Positions 24,655-35,301 of a stretch of DNA of 64,000 bases are shown in pieces (within the stretch, counting starts at the first letter, position 1; every line of letters begins with the position of its first letter). The stretch is from Humulus lupulus (taxonomy: Eukaryota; Streptophyta; Magnoliopsida; Rosales; Cannabaceae). The stretch spans positions 26,045,107 to 26,109,106 of the forward strand of contig NC_084802.1 in the NCBI RefSeq assembly GCF_963169125.1, given 5' to 3'. The notes under the pieces were generated by a model that ran no database searches, was not told where the DNA came from, and saw only the letters and a list, made by a program, of their open reading frames with translations. Made by a program: the position numbers and the translations under genes.

Positions 24655-26490
24655 TGTAGGATCTTAAAGTTTAAATCTGGATGCATGCTTCCTATTATTT
24701 TTCCAAACACATAATAGAAACATAGAATAACACGACATACATATGAACATTAGATTCGTAAATTAACATAAACACAATGATGTAGAAACTTACGAATACG
24801 CAGCGGACCTGGAACAACTCCTTCCTTCAATCTCTCTAACCCTTGATTCCTTTCTGTAGCAGAGTATTATCAAGAGATTGAACAAGATCAGCAACACAGT
24901 CTTCCTCACCAAGCCTTTGATCAACCTAGAACTAGTGTGGGCTGGTTCTCAACACATGAGATAGAGATCTTGCAGAGAAGAAGAAGAGAGAGTGGCTAAG
25001 AAATGATTAGAGTGTCTAGGTTTTCACTTACCCAAATCAACTGAGACTGACTTTCGAAAACCCTAGATATCATATTCCTTATATAGACAACTTAATGGGC
25101 TTTATTTAAATTTAAATTTAAATTTTGAATTAATTAAAATAATAAACAAAAAGATAAAAGCCTTCCCACAAATGGACTTGGGCCCAATACTTTTATTTTG
25201 AATTTAAATCCCAATTGGGCCTAAATTCAAAACCATTTATTTATTTTAATTAATTAACTAAATCCTTATTCAAATTAACTAATTATAATTTGAAACTTGA
25301 TTTAATTTTTATTTATTTATATTGACACCAATTTATCAATATTAATAAATTTACCCAAAGATTCTCTTTTATTCTCTAAATCTCATATCTCTATAAATTT
25401 TCCAAAATTGACCTAGTCAACTTTAAAAAAATCCTAATTGATAATTAAATCAATTAATTGAGACATTCTAGATGATTTACTCAAAGGTGATGCGGGGACC
25501 ATGGATCCATGAAATCAAGCTCCAATAAGTTACCGTGAATTTATTTACGAATAATTTCACTACCTTATTAATTCCTCGTGACTCCACTATAGACTTGGAA
25601 TTGAACTCTTGAATTCATAGAACGTATTTTCCAAATCATAAATACGTTATCCATTGTTATAACCATTACAGTTAGTCAATCCTCTATCGATGACTTACTA
25701 ACAAGCTGGGTGAAAATTACCGTTTTACCCCTCATCAGTATTTTATCCTTAACTCCCACTAAGTTCCTTATAAATGATATTTCCGTGAACTTAATCACAG
25801 AAATGAGATCTCAATCATTTAACCTTTTGAACAAAGCAATTAAGGAAATCATCTTTTCACTTCTCATACAGAAGTTATAGATTTCATATCTATGAATAAT
25901 ACTCCCACTCAATTTCATTACTAAATCTCCAAGATGTAAGTATGGGCTAGACCGTAGGGTAAGCTGGTAACGAACAAGTCAAAAGATTTAAATAATATAA
26001 TTAGAAGAATATTATCACTCAGAATTATGATCGACTTAACCTATGGTCAACATTGTGACATTGATTGGATTTGATAACAACGATACTTATTTATCAATCA
26101 ATAATCAATATCGGTCCTAGTCCGATGTAACTAAATACATCCGATCTTATCTACTTGGTCGATGCCTTGGACAAGACATCACACCCTAAATGTGTAAGTA
26201 GATCATATCGTAGATTGCCTAATCAGTGAAAATCCAATGCACTGATCTAATCTTAGGACTCGTTCTTTTGAACATATAATTACAACTATAATCCACTGTG
26301 ACCTAGTCACTATAATTGTAACTATCCATATGTTCAGGATTTTATAAATGTTTGTATTAATTTCAATAATCATGTAATAAAACAAGCAAGCAACACAGTT
26401 GTCAAACTAAATGATTTCTACTACTTTTATTGATAATATGAAATCGTGCTACATGTCCGACATGGTTTTATAAGGGCATAAAACCCAACA
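24655..26490 (-). mobile_element. Solo LTR of a copia-type element in the Tat integrase
   Basis: The segment starts TGTAGGATC and ends AACCCAACA. GGATT precedes it at 24650-24654 and follows it, split as GG (26491-26492) and ATT (after 28838) by the next insertion. Read on the minus strand it starts TGTTGGGTTTTATGCCC, typical of some copia LTRs. It resembles the plus-strand LTR fragment at 42321-44021, for example around 'tattggagcttgat' plus a 'ggtccat' motif. No internal coding region is present, so recombination between LTRs has removed the rest. No gene lies in this 1.8 kb. Confidence 0.85.
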
Positions 26491-26999
26491 GGTGTAACGC
26501 CCTGGCTACCCCAGAACAGTTACGGTGAACGGTGGACCGGAAATTTGACTCATTGCCTGAGTCCTTTGGTCAAAAACGTGCTCTAAGTATGATTAACAGG
26601 TTAAGGTACAAAACCAATAAAAAGGAAATGGAGATTTTATTACAAACTGCTCTGCAGAGCTAAACAAAACATTTACAAGTGGTTCTCAGTACAAAATGGT
26701 CATTACAGTTTTAAATTTACAATCCCGCTGACCTAAGCGGCAAAAATAGGGTAAACCCCCTAGTTCCTCTGAGAACACCATGACCGTGGCGGTCAAGCGG
26801 CCGCATATGTACACACCACCACATCAGCTCCCCACTCAAGGCTAGGTGAGCTTTTCTTTCCCTTTACCTGCACCACATAGCACCCATGAGCCAAGGCCCA
26901 GCAAGAAAACATAACATTTTTCAATAACACTATCGAATGATTATCATTATAATCATACTGAACATAAAGCTTTCAACAAGCAAATGAACATCACATGAT

Positions 27000-27255
27000 T
27001 TTAGCGGGAGAGTGGCTGTTGAGTAAGCCACTAGCCTCCAAGCTCTCTTTTCTAGCGGGAGAGTGGCTGCTAGGTAAGCCACCAGCCTCCAAGCTCTGTT
27101 TTGTAGCGGAAGAGTGGCTGATGGGTAAGCCACTAGCCTTCAAGCTCTGTTTTCTAGCAAGAGAGTGGCTGATAGGTAAGCCACTAGCCTTCAAGCTCTG
27201 TTTTGTAGCGAGAGAGTGGCTGATGGGTAAGCCACTAGCCTCCAGGCTCTGTTTG
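27000..27255. repeat. 51-bp minisatellite, five copies, inside the solo LTR
   Basis: Five direct copies of a unit containing GAGAGTGGCTGATGGGTAAG begin near 27003, 27055, 27106, 27157 and 27208. Each is about 51 bp, so all reading frames stay open and give repetitive peptides. Copies differ by a few substitutions each. Confidence 0.9.
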
Positions 27256-27797
27256 TTCATCGACCCTCAGGGTCGGTCAGGCATTAATGCTCCTTGAGTC
27301 ATTCAATGCTAAAGGTCGATTAGATCTAATCTCTGTTGGCTTGCGTGATTCACGCTAAGGCCGTTCTGACAAGTAAGTCAGCGCTTCCTGACCTGTGTCC
27401 AGTAACACTGCCGAGCCTGACAAGTAAGTCACAGCCTCACAGCTGATACTAACACTTTTGTCGATTCTGTATTCAATCCATGTCCATATTTATACAATCA
27501 ACATGCCTCACAAATATCCATGCATGTCACACTTTGGGTGCAGTTTTCTTACCTTTGAGTCGAGCTAGAATGAACAAAAGAACAACCTCTGAGAACGGTT
27601 TAGCTTTTAGTCCTTTAGCGGTTACCTAATCACAACACATTTGGGATACCATTAATAATCAAGATAATCAAGGGTCTCAAACCATTATCTAACCTCCAAG
27701 AGATCAATCCAAGCTAATCCAAGTAGCAAGGACACTCCCGAGGCCTAAAACTAGGTTTCCGGGGTCAAAACGAGCAAACGGGGCGAAAACAGGGCAA

Positions 27798-27956
27798 GGG
27801 CTGCGGCCCTAGCACCTTGGGCCGCGGCCCCCAGGGTTCCCAGAGGCTAGGGCCGCGGCGCCCTTCATCAAGGGCCGCGGCGCCCAGCAGGCACAAGGCC
27901 TCCACCTGCTTCTTCAAAGAAGGGCCGCGGCGCCTCAAGAACAGGGCCGCGGCACT
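27798..27956. repeat. CCGCGG-rich patch in the solo LTR
   Basis: Five copies of the palindrome-containing core GGCCGCGGC occur within about 140 bp (near 27819, 27851, 27872, 27922, 27943), plus a variant CTGCGGCCC near 27801. Spacers are unrelated and less GC-rich. It stands out sharply from the AT-rich surroundings. A weaker counterpart (GGGGCGTCGCGGCCC) is at about 48376 in the Tekay-like LTR. Confidence 0.85.
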
Positions 27957-28838
27957 CCACCCTGGGCCATTCCCAACCGCGTTTCTAACCCTCCAAAGCC
28001 TCCAAAATCATCCCTAAACATTCCCCAATCATCAAGACAAAGTTCCCAAGCTTCCCCATGCATCAAAACCCTCAAAACCCAAGGCTCGAACGAACCGAAA
28101 ACTCGACAATTCACAAAATCAATTCAAAGCTTAGAAACTCGGAAAAACTCAAAACTTAAACTTCGATTACCTTCAATTGGGTTGTTTTCCGTCGAATCCT
28201 TCGGTTAAGAAGCTTCTAATCTTCCCTAGGATCGCTATGCCTCGATCCTCACTCGATTCCGACTCCTAGAACTCAAGATTTCGTCAAAAAGGCTCAAACG
28301 GTGAAACGAACTTTGAAAAGGAAGAACGGAAGGTTTTCTATCGTATGTTCTATCTGATAAGCTACTTCAACCTTAAGTAACCTCAAATAAAACCTAATGC
28401 TCGGGGTCCCGAAAACACCCCCGGGGACATTATAGTCAAAACCTCCAAAATTTCACCCTGATCTCAAATATTCCCAATTTATCATCAAATGAACATTTCT
28501 ATTACCCCAAAATTGACCCCATTATGGTAAAACCGCTAATCCACTAAAAATAACCGTCTCATGTTTCTTAGCTCGAATATATCTCCATAATAATAGAATC
28601 TCATTCACAAATCAAGTTATGCACCCAAATACACAAATTACCCTCAACGGGCCAAATTATCATCATACCCCTATAATTGTAAATATGGACTCATATGCAT
28701 GCATTTCACATCATATCATAATATAATCAACATATACATGCATTTAATCGATTAATAACATAATTAAGCAAGTATGGCCCTCCCGGCCTACTATTCATGC
28801 CGTTAAACTCATCGGGGAATTCGGGGCATTACAACAGG

Positions 28839-29870
28839 ATTCTGCAAAGACCACACTGGGGGGCAAAGCTTGGCCTTAAAGGTTCTCAGGCAAGGTTATT
28901 ATTGGCCAACTTTGTCCAAAGACTCGATTTCATACGTACAGAGCTGCGAAAAATGCCAGCGATTCACTTCGGTTACCCGAGCTCCTCCGGTCGAGCTAAA
29001 AATGATCTCGGCTCCTTGGCCGTTTGGGGAATAGACTTAGTGGGCGCCCTGCCCACTGGAAAGGGCGGGGTCCGTTATGCCGTGGTCGCCATCGACTACT
29101 TCACTAAGTGGGCCGAGGCAGAGCCGTTGGCAACAATCACGTCTAAAATGGTGCTTGACTTCGTGGTTAAAAGCATCATCTGTCGATTCGGCCTGCCCAA
29201 GAAGATCGTCTCCGATAACGGCACTCAGTTCGACAGCGACCTGTTCACCGAGTTCTGTGACAGGCATGGAATTGTGAAAAGCTTCTCTTCCGTGGCCTAT
29301 CCTCAGGCGAACGGCCAGGTCGAGGCTGTCAACAAGACTCTAAAGGCGAGCCTCAAGAAAATATTAGATGAAGCAAAGGGAGTCTGGCCGGAACAGCTCC
29401 CCCAGGTCCTATGGGCATACCGGACCTCGCATCGGACTCCTACGGGTCATACTCCTTTCTCCCTAACCTTCGGGAGTGAAGCAGTCCTCCCCGTGGAAGT
29501 TAAGGTTCTGTCGCATAGAGTCCAGTCCTACGACCAAGGTCAGAACCATGAGCTCCTATGCCATTCCCTAGACCTAGTTGATGAAAGGCGAGAAGATTCG
29601 CAACTCCAGCTCGCCCATTATCAGCAGAAGATCACTCGCTACTTTAACACCAAGGTCAGAAAACGCGCCTTTAGCATTGGCGACTTGGTCCTAAGGAGAG
29701 TTTTCCTGGCCGGAAAAGATCCCAAAGATGGAGTCTTGGGACCGAACTGGGAAGAACCCTACCAGGTCATCGAAGTCATCAAGGAGGGAACTTATAAGTT
29801 ATCTCGACTTGATGGAGGGACCGTCCCACGGACTTGGAATGCCATCCACTTAAAGAAATATTATCAATGA
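28839..29870 (+). pseudogene. Tat integrase, C-terminal part, frameshifted
   Basis: This continues the integrase cut at 24654. The first part (28839 to about 29024) holds the zinc-binding CEKCQRF region, in a frame different from the rest, so an indel lies near 29025. The catalytic core follows in an open frame: WGIDLVGALPTGKGG near 29029, IVSDNGTQFDS near 29206, and SVAYPQANGQVEAVNK near 29290, supplying the D, D and E residues. The C-terminal GPNWEEPYQVIEV and GTYKLSRLDG near 29740-29800 form the GPY/F-like module. The frame ends at TGA 29868-29870. Confidence 0.9.
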
Positions 29871-29989
29871 TCCACTTGTAAGGCCTGGAAAGCCACTTTC
29901 TATGTATTAATAAAAATCAGCTTTTTACGCATATTTGCAATTGTAATCTTAAAGTAACCACGAAAGACCCTTTCCCAGTTACTTGGGGG

Positions 29990-30550
29990 GCATATGGTAC
30001 CTGGATATAACCAGGTCTCCTTAACGACTTAGATGTTGATCCTTATCTATGGATAAGGGTTAACGCTAACTAAGTCCTATCCTGGTTTTAACCGGGTCAT
30101 AAAACTTAGAAGTTGATTTAAATCTATTTCTCCTTGTTCTTCTTGAAGAGCTTGAGATATGGATAAAGTTAACACGAACTAAGTTTTCTAAATAAGCTCC
30201 TGGTTTTAACCGGGTCACAAAACTTAGAAGTTAATATAAATCCATTTTTCGTTGTTCTTCTTAAAGAGCTCGAGATACGGATAAAAGTTAACACGAACTA
30301 AGTTTTCTAAATAAGCTCCTGGTTTTAACCGGGTCACAAAACTTAGAAGTTAATATAAATCCATTTTTCGTTGTTCTTCTTAACGAGCTTGAGATATGGA
30401 TAAAAGTTAACACGAACTAAGTTTTCTAAATAAGTTCCTGGTTTTAACTGGGTCATAAAACTTAGACGTTGATGTAAATCTATTTATCGCTCGCTGTTCT
30501 TTTCAAAGAGCTCGAGATATAAATAGCGGTTAACACGAACTAAGTTTATC
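29990..30550 (+). repeat. 118-119-bp tandem repeat in the Tat 3' region
   Basis: The marker CCTGGTTTTAACCGGGTCA recurs at 30081, 30199, 30318 and 30437 (spacing 118, 119, 119), with a degenerate start near 30000. Each unit also contains 'aacacgaactaagttt' and an 'agagctcgagat' box. The middle two units are almost identical. Tat 3' regions are known to carry such hypervariable tandem repeats and can seed satellites. The 120 bp before it and about 150 bp after it (to 30702) hold no gene. Confidence 0.93.
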
Positions 30551-30702
30551 AAAAAGATATATATATTGTAGCCAAAAGCATGAAAAAATATGAGTTAAAG
30601 GTGTAAGGCAAATTGTCTCGAGGTGAAAACACCTCATGCAAAGGTTACATACAAAAAAAAAAGAGAACTTAAAAATACTCCAAGGCAGAAAGAAAAAGTG
30701 CC

Positions 30703-33324
30703 CTAGGCCCCGTCAGTTGGCCCTTTGGAGGTCGCTGTTTCACCCTGCTCCGCCGCGCCAGAGGCCTCCCCAGTTTCTGAGGGCGGTGCCTCTTTCTCAA
30801 GGCGAGCTTGAAACTTCACCACCAAGTTCGCCCAAAGGCTCGGTGACATGAAGGAGAAGTCAGCCTCCAGGTTGAAAGCCCAGCAGTGATAGAACAGGTC
30901 CTGCAGGGACTGCTCCGATGTGGCCCGTTTGGCTTCCAGGGCAACCTGGACCTCAGTCTTCGCCACCTCGAGGTCTGCCTGCGAGGTGGCAAGGGAGGTC
31001 TTGAGCTCCTGGACCTTCGAGCGGGTCTTCTCCAAGTCGACCTGGGTCTTCTCCAACTCGACCTTCGAGGTCGCCAGGGCATCCTTAGTCGCCTTAACCT
31101 CCTGAAGGGTGGCCTGGTGCTCGGTCCTCATGTCATCGAGCTGAGTTCTGGCCCTGATGATGCTCCGGTGAAGGGCGACGACACCCTGTGAGGAATGAAA
31201 GATAAACTGGCTCAGAGGAAAAATAAGGCGGAGTGTAATGGTAAAAGCTTTAAAAGAATAGGGCAGCTTACCGTTATGGTCATGCTCATTGAAGAGTCCA
31301 TAACGTCAACCGGGCTCATTGTCTCAATAGTCCGGAGTTCCTTCTCGGTGAACTTATAGATATGGCTAACGGCATAGTTCGCCGATTCGTACACCGTTCC
31401 CCGGAAGGCCTCTGGGATCTTCTCCAGGTCTTGGGGATTGACCGGGATGCGTACATCGGAGGCCACCGCAGACGGAGTCCCGAGCTCCGTCCCTGCGTCC
31501 TGGGTGACGGTTGGAGTTCGCTGAGGTGGCGGAGGCATTTGGCCTGCTCCGGCAGCAAGAAGAATCGCTCCCGCGTCCTGGGCTGGTGGGGTTTTCTCCT
31601 TCTCCTTTGCCGGGGACTTGGTGGAGGTCCCAGCAGTGCTCCTGGACCCCCGGAGCCTTTTCAGTCTTGGCCCGGCTGAGGGGTTTCCCCTGAAGACTGC
31701 GCCTCGCAAGCTCCCCTCGGGCTGAGACATCTCTTCTGTCAAGCAAAGAGCATGGTTATTACAAGTTAACAATCATACACAGATAAAGACAAAATGTTAA
31801 AGCTAAAAAAGTATACGAATACTAAGGGAACCCTACCCCCCGAGCTGGAAGAACCTAAGACGATTATTTCCCGAACTGGCGCAGGTTCTGGCTCCGGATC
31901 CGATTCCGGGCTAGATTCTCCTACGTACTGCCTAAGCCCCGGAGCATAGATACCCCTTTGGAGTGATGACCATGTTCGTAGGTTTTTCCCATACTCTTGG
32001 AAAAGGATCGACCTAAAGGCTAGGGTATTGTCTACTACTACGGTACCCCTAGGCCGGCTCTCTTGGTGATCTAGCACGAGCCGATCGACACAATGGAGCA
32101 GAAGTGTGTTCAGGTCCGGATTGCTCCTGTGACGATGGACGAGCTGCCTAGAATTGAACCTAGCCAGCCGGGGGTCTGCAGCGGCCCTATCTAGACTCCT
32201 AAACAAATAAGGGATACCTTGGCCAGAAGGACCCGCGGCTGCTCCGGATTGGATCCTCTCCTCGCCCGTCCTCTGGGCGACCTCCAAAGTCCTCTTCCTG
32301 CTCCTCACGAGCGGAACTTCGTCACCTCGTCCTCCTCGTCTTCATCTTCCGCGACCTCCTCCACGTTGATAGGCCTGGTGTCCCGAGCTGGAGGCGGCCC
32401 CCGGGGCCTCTTTAGGTTCAAGGTCTGATTTGGAAAAATCAGCTTGCAGAACACCATCGTCTCGTCCGTCACGAGCGCGCGATAATCCTTCTCGCTGGGG
32501 GGCAAGCCCGCCAGCGTGTCATATTGGCCCCCGAGGGTCACTGACTTTTCGGTCCTTGCGAAGATGGCTGGAAGATTAGTTTGAGTCAGAGTGGAGTATG
32601 GGAGGAGCTAAAATAACGCTTAAAAGGCGAGCTAAAGACGGAAGCACTTACGAGGACGATTGAAGTAGTGGTGCTCGCAGTTCCGGAACCCAGTTGACAT
32701 GAAGAACTAGTCCTTGAAATCATTGGGGTGACTGGGCAGCTCGATGACCGCCGCCGTGTTGGGAAAACGGGTTAAATAGTAAAACCCGTCGCCTCGCCCC
32801 CGCTGGTCCGGGCTGGCTTTGAGGCAAAAGAAATATAAAATATCCACAGGAGTGGGGACCTCCCACTCATGCTTCTGGAATAAGTACCTCAACCCTGCCA
32901 GCAGACGGTAGGAGTTGGGGGGGAGCTGAAATGGGGCCAACCCCACGAAGTTCAAGAAATCAGCAAAGTACTGATCTAGGGGAAGGAAGGCCCCTGCCTT
33001 AAAGTGTTCACCGCTCCAGGCCGCGAACGACTCGTCGAGCGGCGAGCAGCTCCGCTCGCCCTCTGCAGCAGGTCGGGCTATGACGAAGGCTTTCCCCAGA
33101 GCGATATTGTGAGTGAGGAAGAGTTTGTTAATCTTCGTTTGATCGGTTATCTTGGAGACGATTCTCTCCTCCTTAAAGAATGCGTCAGGGGCCACCTTGA
33201 CCTCCTTCTCCACTGCCGGCCCGAAACGGGGGATCGGGGAGCTAGGCATCACCGCCTTTCCTTTCTCCTGCTGGGAGGCCGAGCTTCCAACGTTCTTCTG
33301 GGGAAGATTCTTTTTTGGAGCCAT
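30703..33324 (-). pseudogene. Antisense accessory gene (aORF) of the Tat element, four exons, lightly damaged
   Basis: The exons suggested by splice sites and open frames are 32652-33324, 31837-32567, 31272-31735 and 30703-31185, all with GT..AG introns (donors GTAAGT at 32651, GTAGGG at 31836, GTAAGC at 31271). Exon 1 starts MAPKKNLPQKN and has a domain like the 'putative gypsy type transposon' family (Pfam Transposase_28): WSGEHFKAGAFLPL, FADFLNFVGLAPFQLPPNSY. Exon 2 ends in an acidic and Ser-rich stretch. Exon 4 encodes a heptad-rich coiled coil (VELEKTQVDLEKTRSKV). A TAG at 32707-32709 and a 1-nt shift near 32320 break it. Such antisense genes are known in Tat elements; their role is unknown. 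Confidence 0.75.
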
Positions 33325-33859
33325 CTGGTCGCCTAGCGAACAAAATAAAACACTTTAGAAAAGGCGACCCAAGCAGGAGGAAGAAGCAATTATTATTTGC
33401 ATGAGCTGAGGTAAGCCTAGCTCGTGGAGAGTGGAACCACGCGGTTCAGTGAACACTCGCGTATACTCCCAACAGATCCCAGATTACTCGGAATTCATGT
33501 GTCAGGAGGTTCAAAATAGAATTTACCTTGGGGGGAAAATTTCAATAGGCATAAAATTACAAAACCGCTTATGAGGCGTGTTCCCTAAGCTGCAGTAGCA
33601 TGTTTTCAAAGTACGCAGGGTCAGGAAACTTACTGTGTATGACTGGGAGGTAGACGAGAGTGTTGCGTTGGTAGGAGCTTCGTCGGTGTAGTAGATTCCA
33701 AAGCTTCGGAGAAATCTGTGCGCCTAAGCTTCTTGAACGATGAAGATGGCAGCAGCAGGGTCAAGGGTTTCGTTCTTCTGGAATATGGAGAGGAAAGAGG
33801 AAAAGAGGTTTGAAAAATTTCGAATGAAAGGGTGGCCCGTGCGTAGGGTGGCCACCCTC

Positions 33860-33867
33860 TTTTTATA
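33860..33867 (-). promoter_or_regulatory. Possible TATA box of the antisense gene
   Basis: The minus strand reads GCATATAAAAAGAGGG, about 535 bases upstream of the aORF start codon at 33324, in the non-coding stretch between that gene and the 3' LTR. The second Tat relic also has a minus-strand TATA (41266-41273) upstream of its aORF. The region 33330-34120 has no other gene. Confidence 0.45.
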
Positions 33868-34120
33868 TGCGTGAAGGATCACATGTAGAAGGCTCTTGGA
33901 TGGCCCTGATGAGGGATCCGAGGCCTTCCACTCGAAATACGAAACGACGGCTGGGCATAGGCTAGGCCATTAAATGCGATTCTCGTAAGACGTACCGTCA
34001 CCACCCACGGTGTGCCACGTATCAGGCGCCTGCATAAAGAGTGGAATGCGAAGAGTTATGGGGAAGTCTAAAAGCCCCTGCTATGGTCTTATATACGACG
34101 TCATATACCACGAGCAGGAG

Positions 34121-34133
34121 CTTGGGGGGCAGA
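34121..34133 (+). other. Polypurine tract of the Tat element
   Basis: The sequence CTTGGGGGGCAGA directly precedes the 3' LTR start at 34134. This is the normal position and composition of the plus-strand primer. Confidence 0.8.
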
Positions 34134-34897
34134 TGTACGCCCTGTTTTTCCCACGGGCTGATTAGCAGGCCGAGCTTCGAACTAATCATGGTTAGTCCGT
34201 AAACATCCCCCAGGTCGGAGCTCCTATCTTGAGGTCGTACCCCCCTTAGCTCGAGGAATCCTCAAGGACTCGCCAAGACTCCCAAGACTAGAGCAAGGAA
34301 TCGGAAGGCCGAAGGTCGGGTCAGATGCACAGCTCGTGGTACAAGCTGGATATGGAGGCTATGACCCCTTGTAAAGTCAACACACGCAAGATAAACATGC
34401 ATATATCTGACATCACGTGTCCGATATCTCCCTGACTTCTCGGACACGCTGCAGGAACGTGCGTGTTCAGACACCCACGGCTGGGTTGAGCCATGCGGCC
34501 CATTATCTCCTTACCCATCGATTTGACCATACTTATGTGTCAGGTTTAGGAATTAATCATGAATGTCACAGAGTTGATATGACAAATAAGAAGGTCACGG
34601 GATGACCTCCTTACCAACTTCCAGGTGCCTTCTCCTATAAATATGGAGACCCTGGGAGTTGATAAGGGTTGGGAAAAATAGTCTCTGGAGAGATATACTT
34701 TGTAACCAAATACCCAGAATATATCAATAATATTGACTAGTGGAGTAGAAGGATTTTAACCTTTGAACCACTTAAAAACGAGTCTTGAGTCACCTATTTC
34801 ATTCACTAAGATCTTATATCTGTTACGGTTCTACATTCAGCGCTAATCCCTTCCTCTCTTTCTCTTAATTACCTGTTGCCGAAGAACCGCGTCAACA
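34134..34897 (+). repeat. 3' LTR of the Tat element
   Basis: 764 bp, TGTACG...TCAACA, matching the 5' LTR with about ten substitutions and one A deletion; most changes are transitions. TATAAATA at 34636-34643. Followed by the TACTC target copy. Confidence 0.95.
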
Positions 34898-35301
34898 TAC
34901 TCAATTACAGATATACTCACAATCATAAACATATTCGTTAACAGGGGTCTCAGCCCCAAACACAACCCGAGTGCAATTTTCTTACCTCGAGTCTCGAGCT
35001 GAAAATGTAAGACGTTTTGGAGCACGATCCTTATAATGCCCTACTACCTAGGGACCGTTATGCTGTGCATTTTAAATAGTGCAAAAATTCGCTAATATGC
35101 AATTTACCCTCAACGGGCCAAATTACCATCACACCCCTGTAATAACAAATATGGACACACATGCATGCATTTCACATCATATTATAATATAATCCACATA
35201 TACATGCATTTTATCAATTAATAACATAATTAAGCAAGTATGGCCCCCCCGGCCTACTATTCCCGCCATTAAACCATAACAGAGAATTCGGGGCATAACA
35301 C
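34898..35301 (-). mobile_element. Gypsy LTR remnant, right part
   Basis: This continues the LTR split by the Tat insertion. The segment 35098-35301 closely matches the end of the solo LTR at 28620-28833 (ending GGGGCATAACA versus GGGGCATTACA). An internal LTR-like terminus (TATAATGCCC near 35034) sits next to it, so an internal deletion or a second fused LTR is likely. No matching duplication was found at the outer ends. Confidence 0.6.

Larger units (their letters stand above)
26493..28833 (-). mobile_element. Solo gypsy-type LTR inserted at the edge of the previous solo LTR
   Basis: The 2,341-bp segment begins TGTAACGCC and ends GGGCATTACA. It is flanked by a perfect ACAGG duplication (26488-26492 and 28834-28838). 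The duplication consists of the last three bases of the copia LTR plus two bases of that LTR's own target site, so insertion hit the exact junction. Read on the minus strand it starts TGTAATGCCC and ends GGGCGTTACA. It holds a 51-bp minisatellite and a CCGCGG-rich patch, described separately. Open frames inside it are repeat artefacts. Confidence 0.92.
12898..34897 (+). mobile_element. Complete Tat-lineage Ty3-gypsy retrotransposon with nested insertions
   Basis: Two LTRs (12898-13662 and 34134-34897) begin TGTACGCCC and end GCGTCAACA and are flanked by a perfect 5-bp duplication TACTC (12893-12897 and 34898-34902). They differ by about ten substitutions and one indel (about 1.3%). The interior has gag, protease, RT, two successive RNase H domains, integrase, a tandem-repeat 3' region and an antisense accessory gene. 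Dual RNase H and an antisense ORF are known hallmarks of the Tat lineage. About 10 kb of later insertions interrupt it: a chromovirus (15252-21176) and two solo LTRs (24655-28833). Without these it would be roughly 12 kb. Several nonsense codons and two or three frameshifts mean it is not autonomous now. Confidence 0.93.

Noticed and set aside
26991..27297. Open frames with repeated KQSLEASGLPISHS-like or mirrored peptides
   Set aside because: They arise from a 51-bp minisatellite inside a solo LTR; frames are open on both strands because 51 is divisible by three.
27817..28017. Arg/Pro-rich frame over the GC patch
   Set aside because: Composition artefact of the CCGCGG repeats inside an LTR; no family resemblance.
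30886..31191. Plus-strand frame opposite the last antisense exon
   Set aside because: Shadow of the coiled-coil exon on the minus strand.
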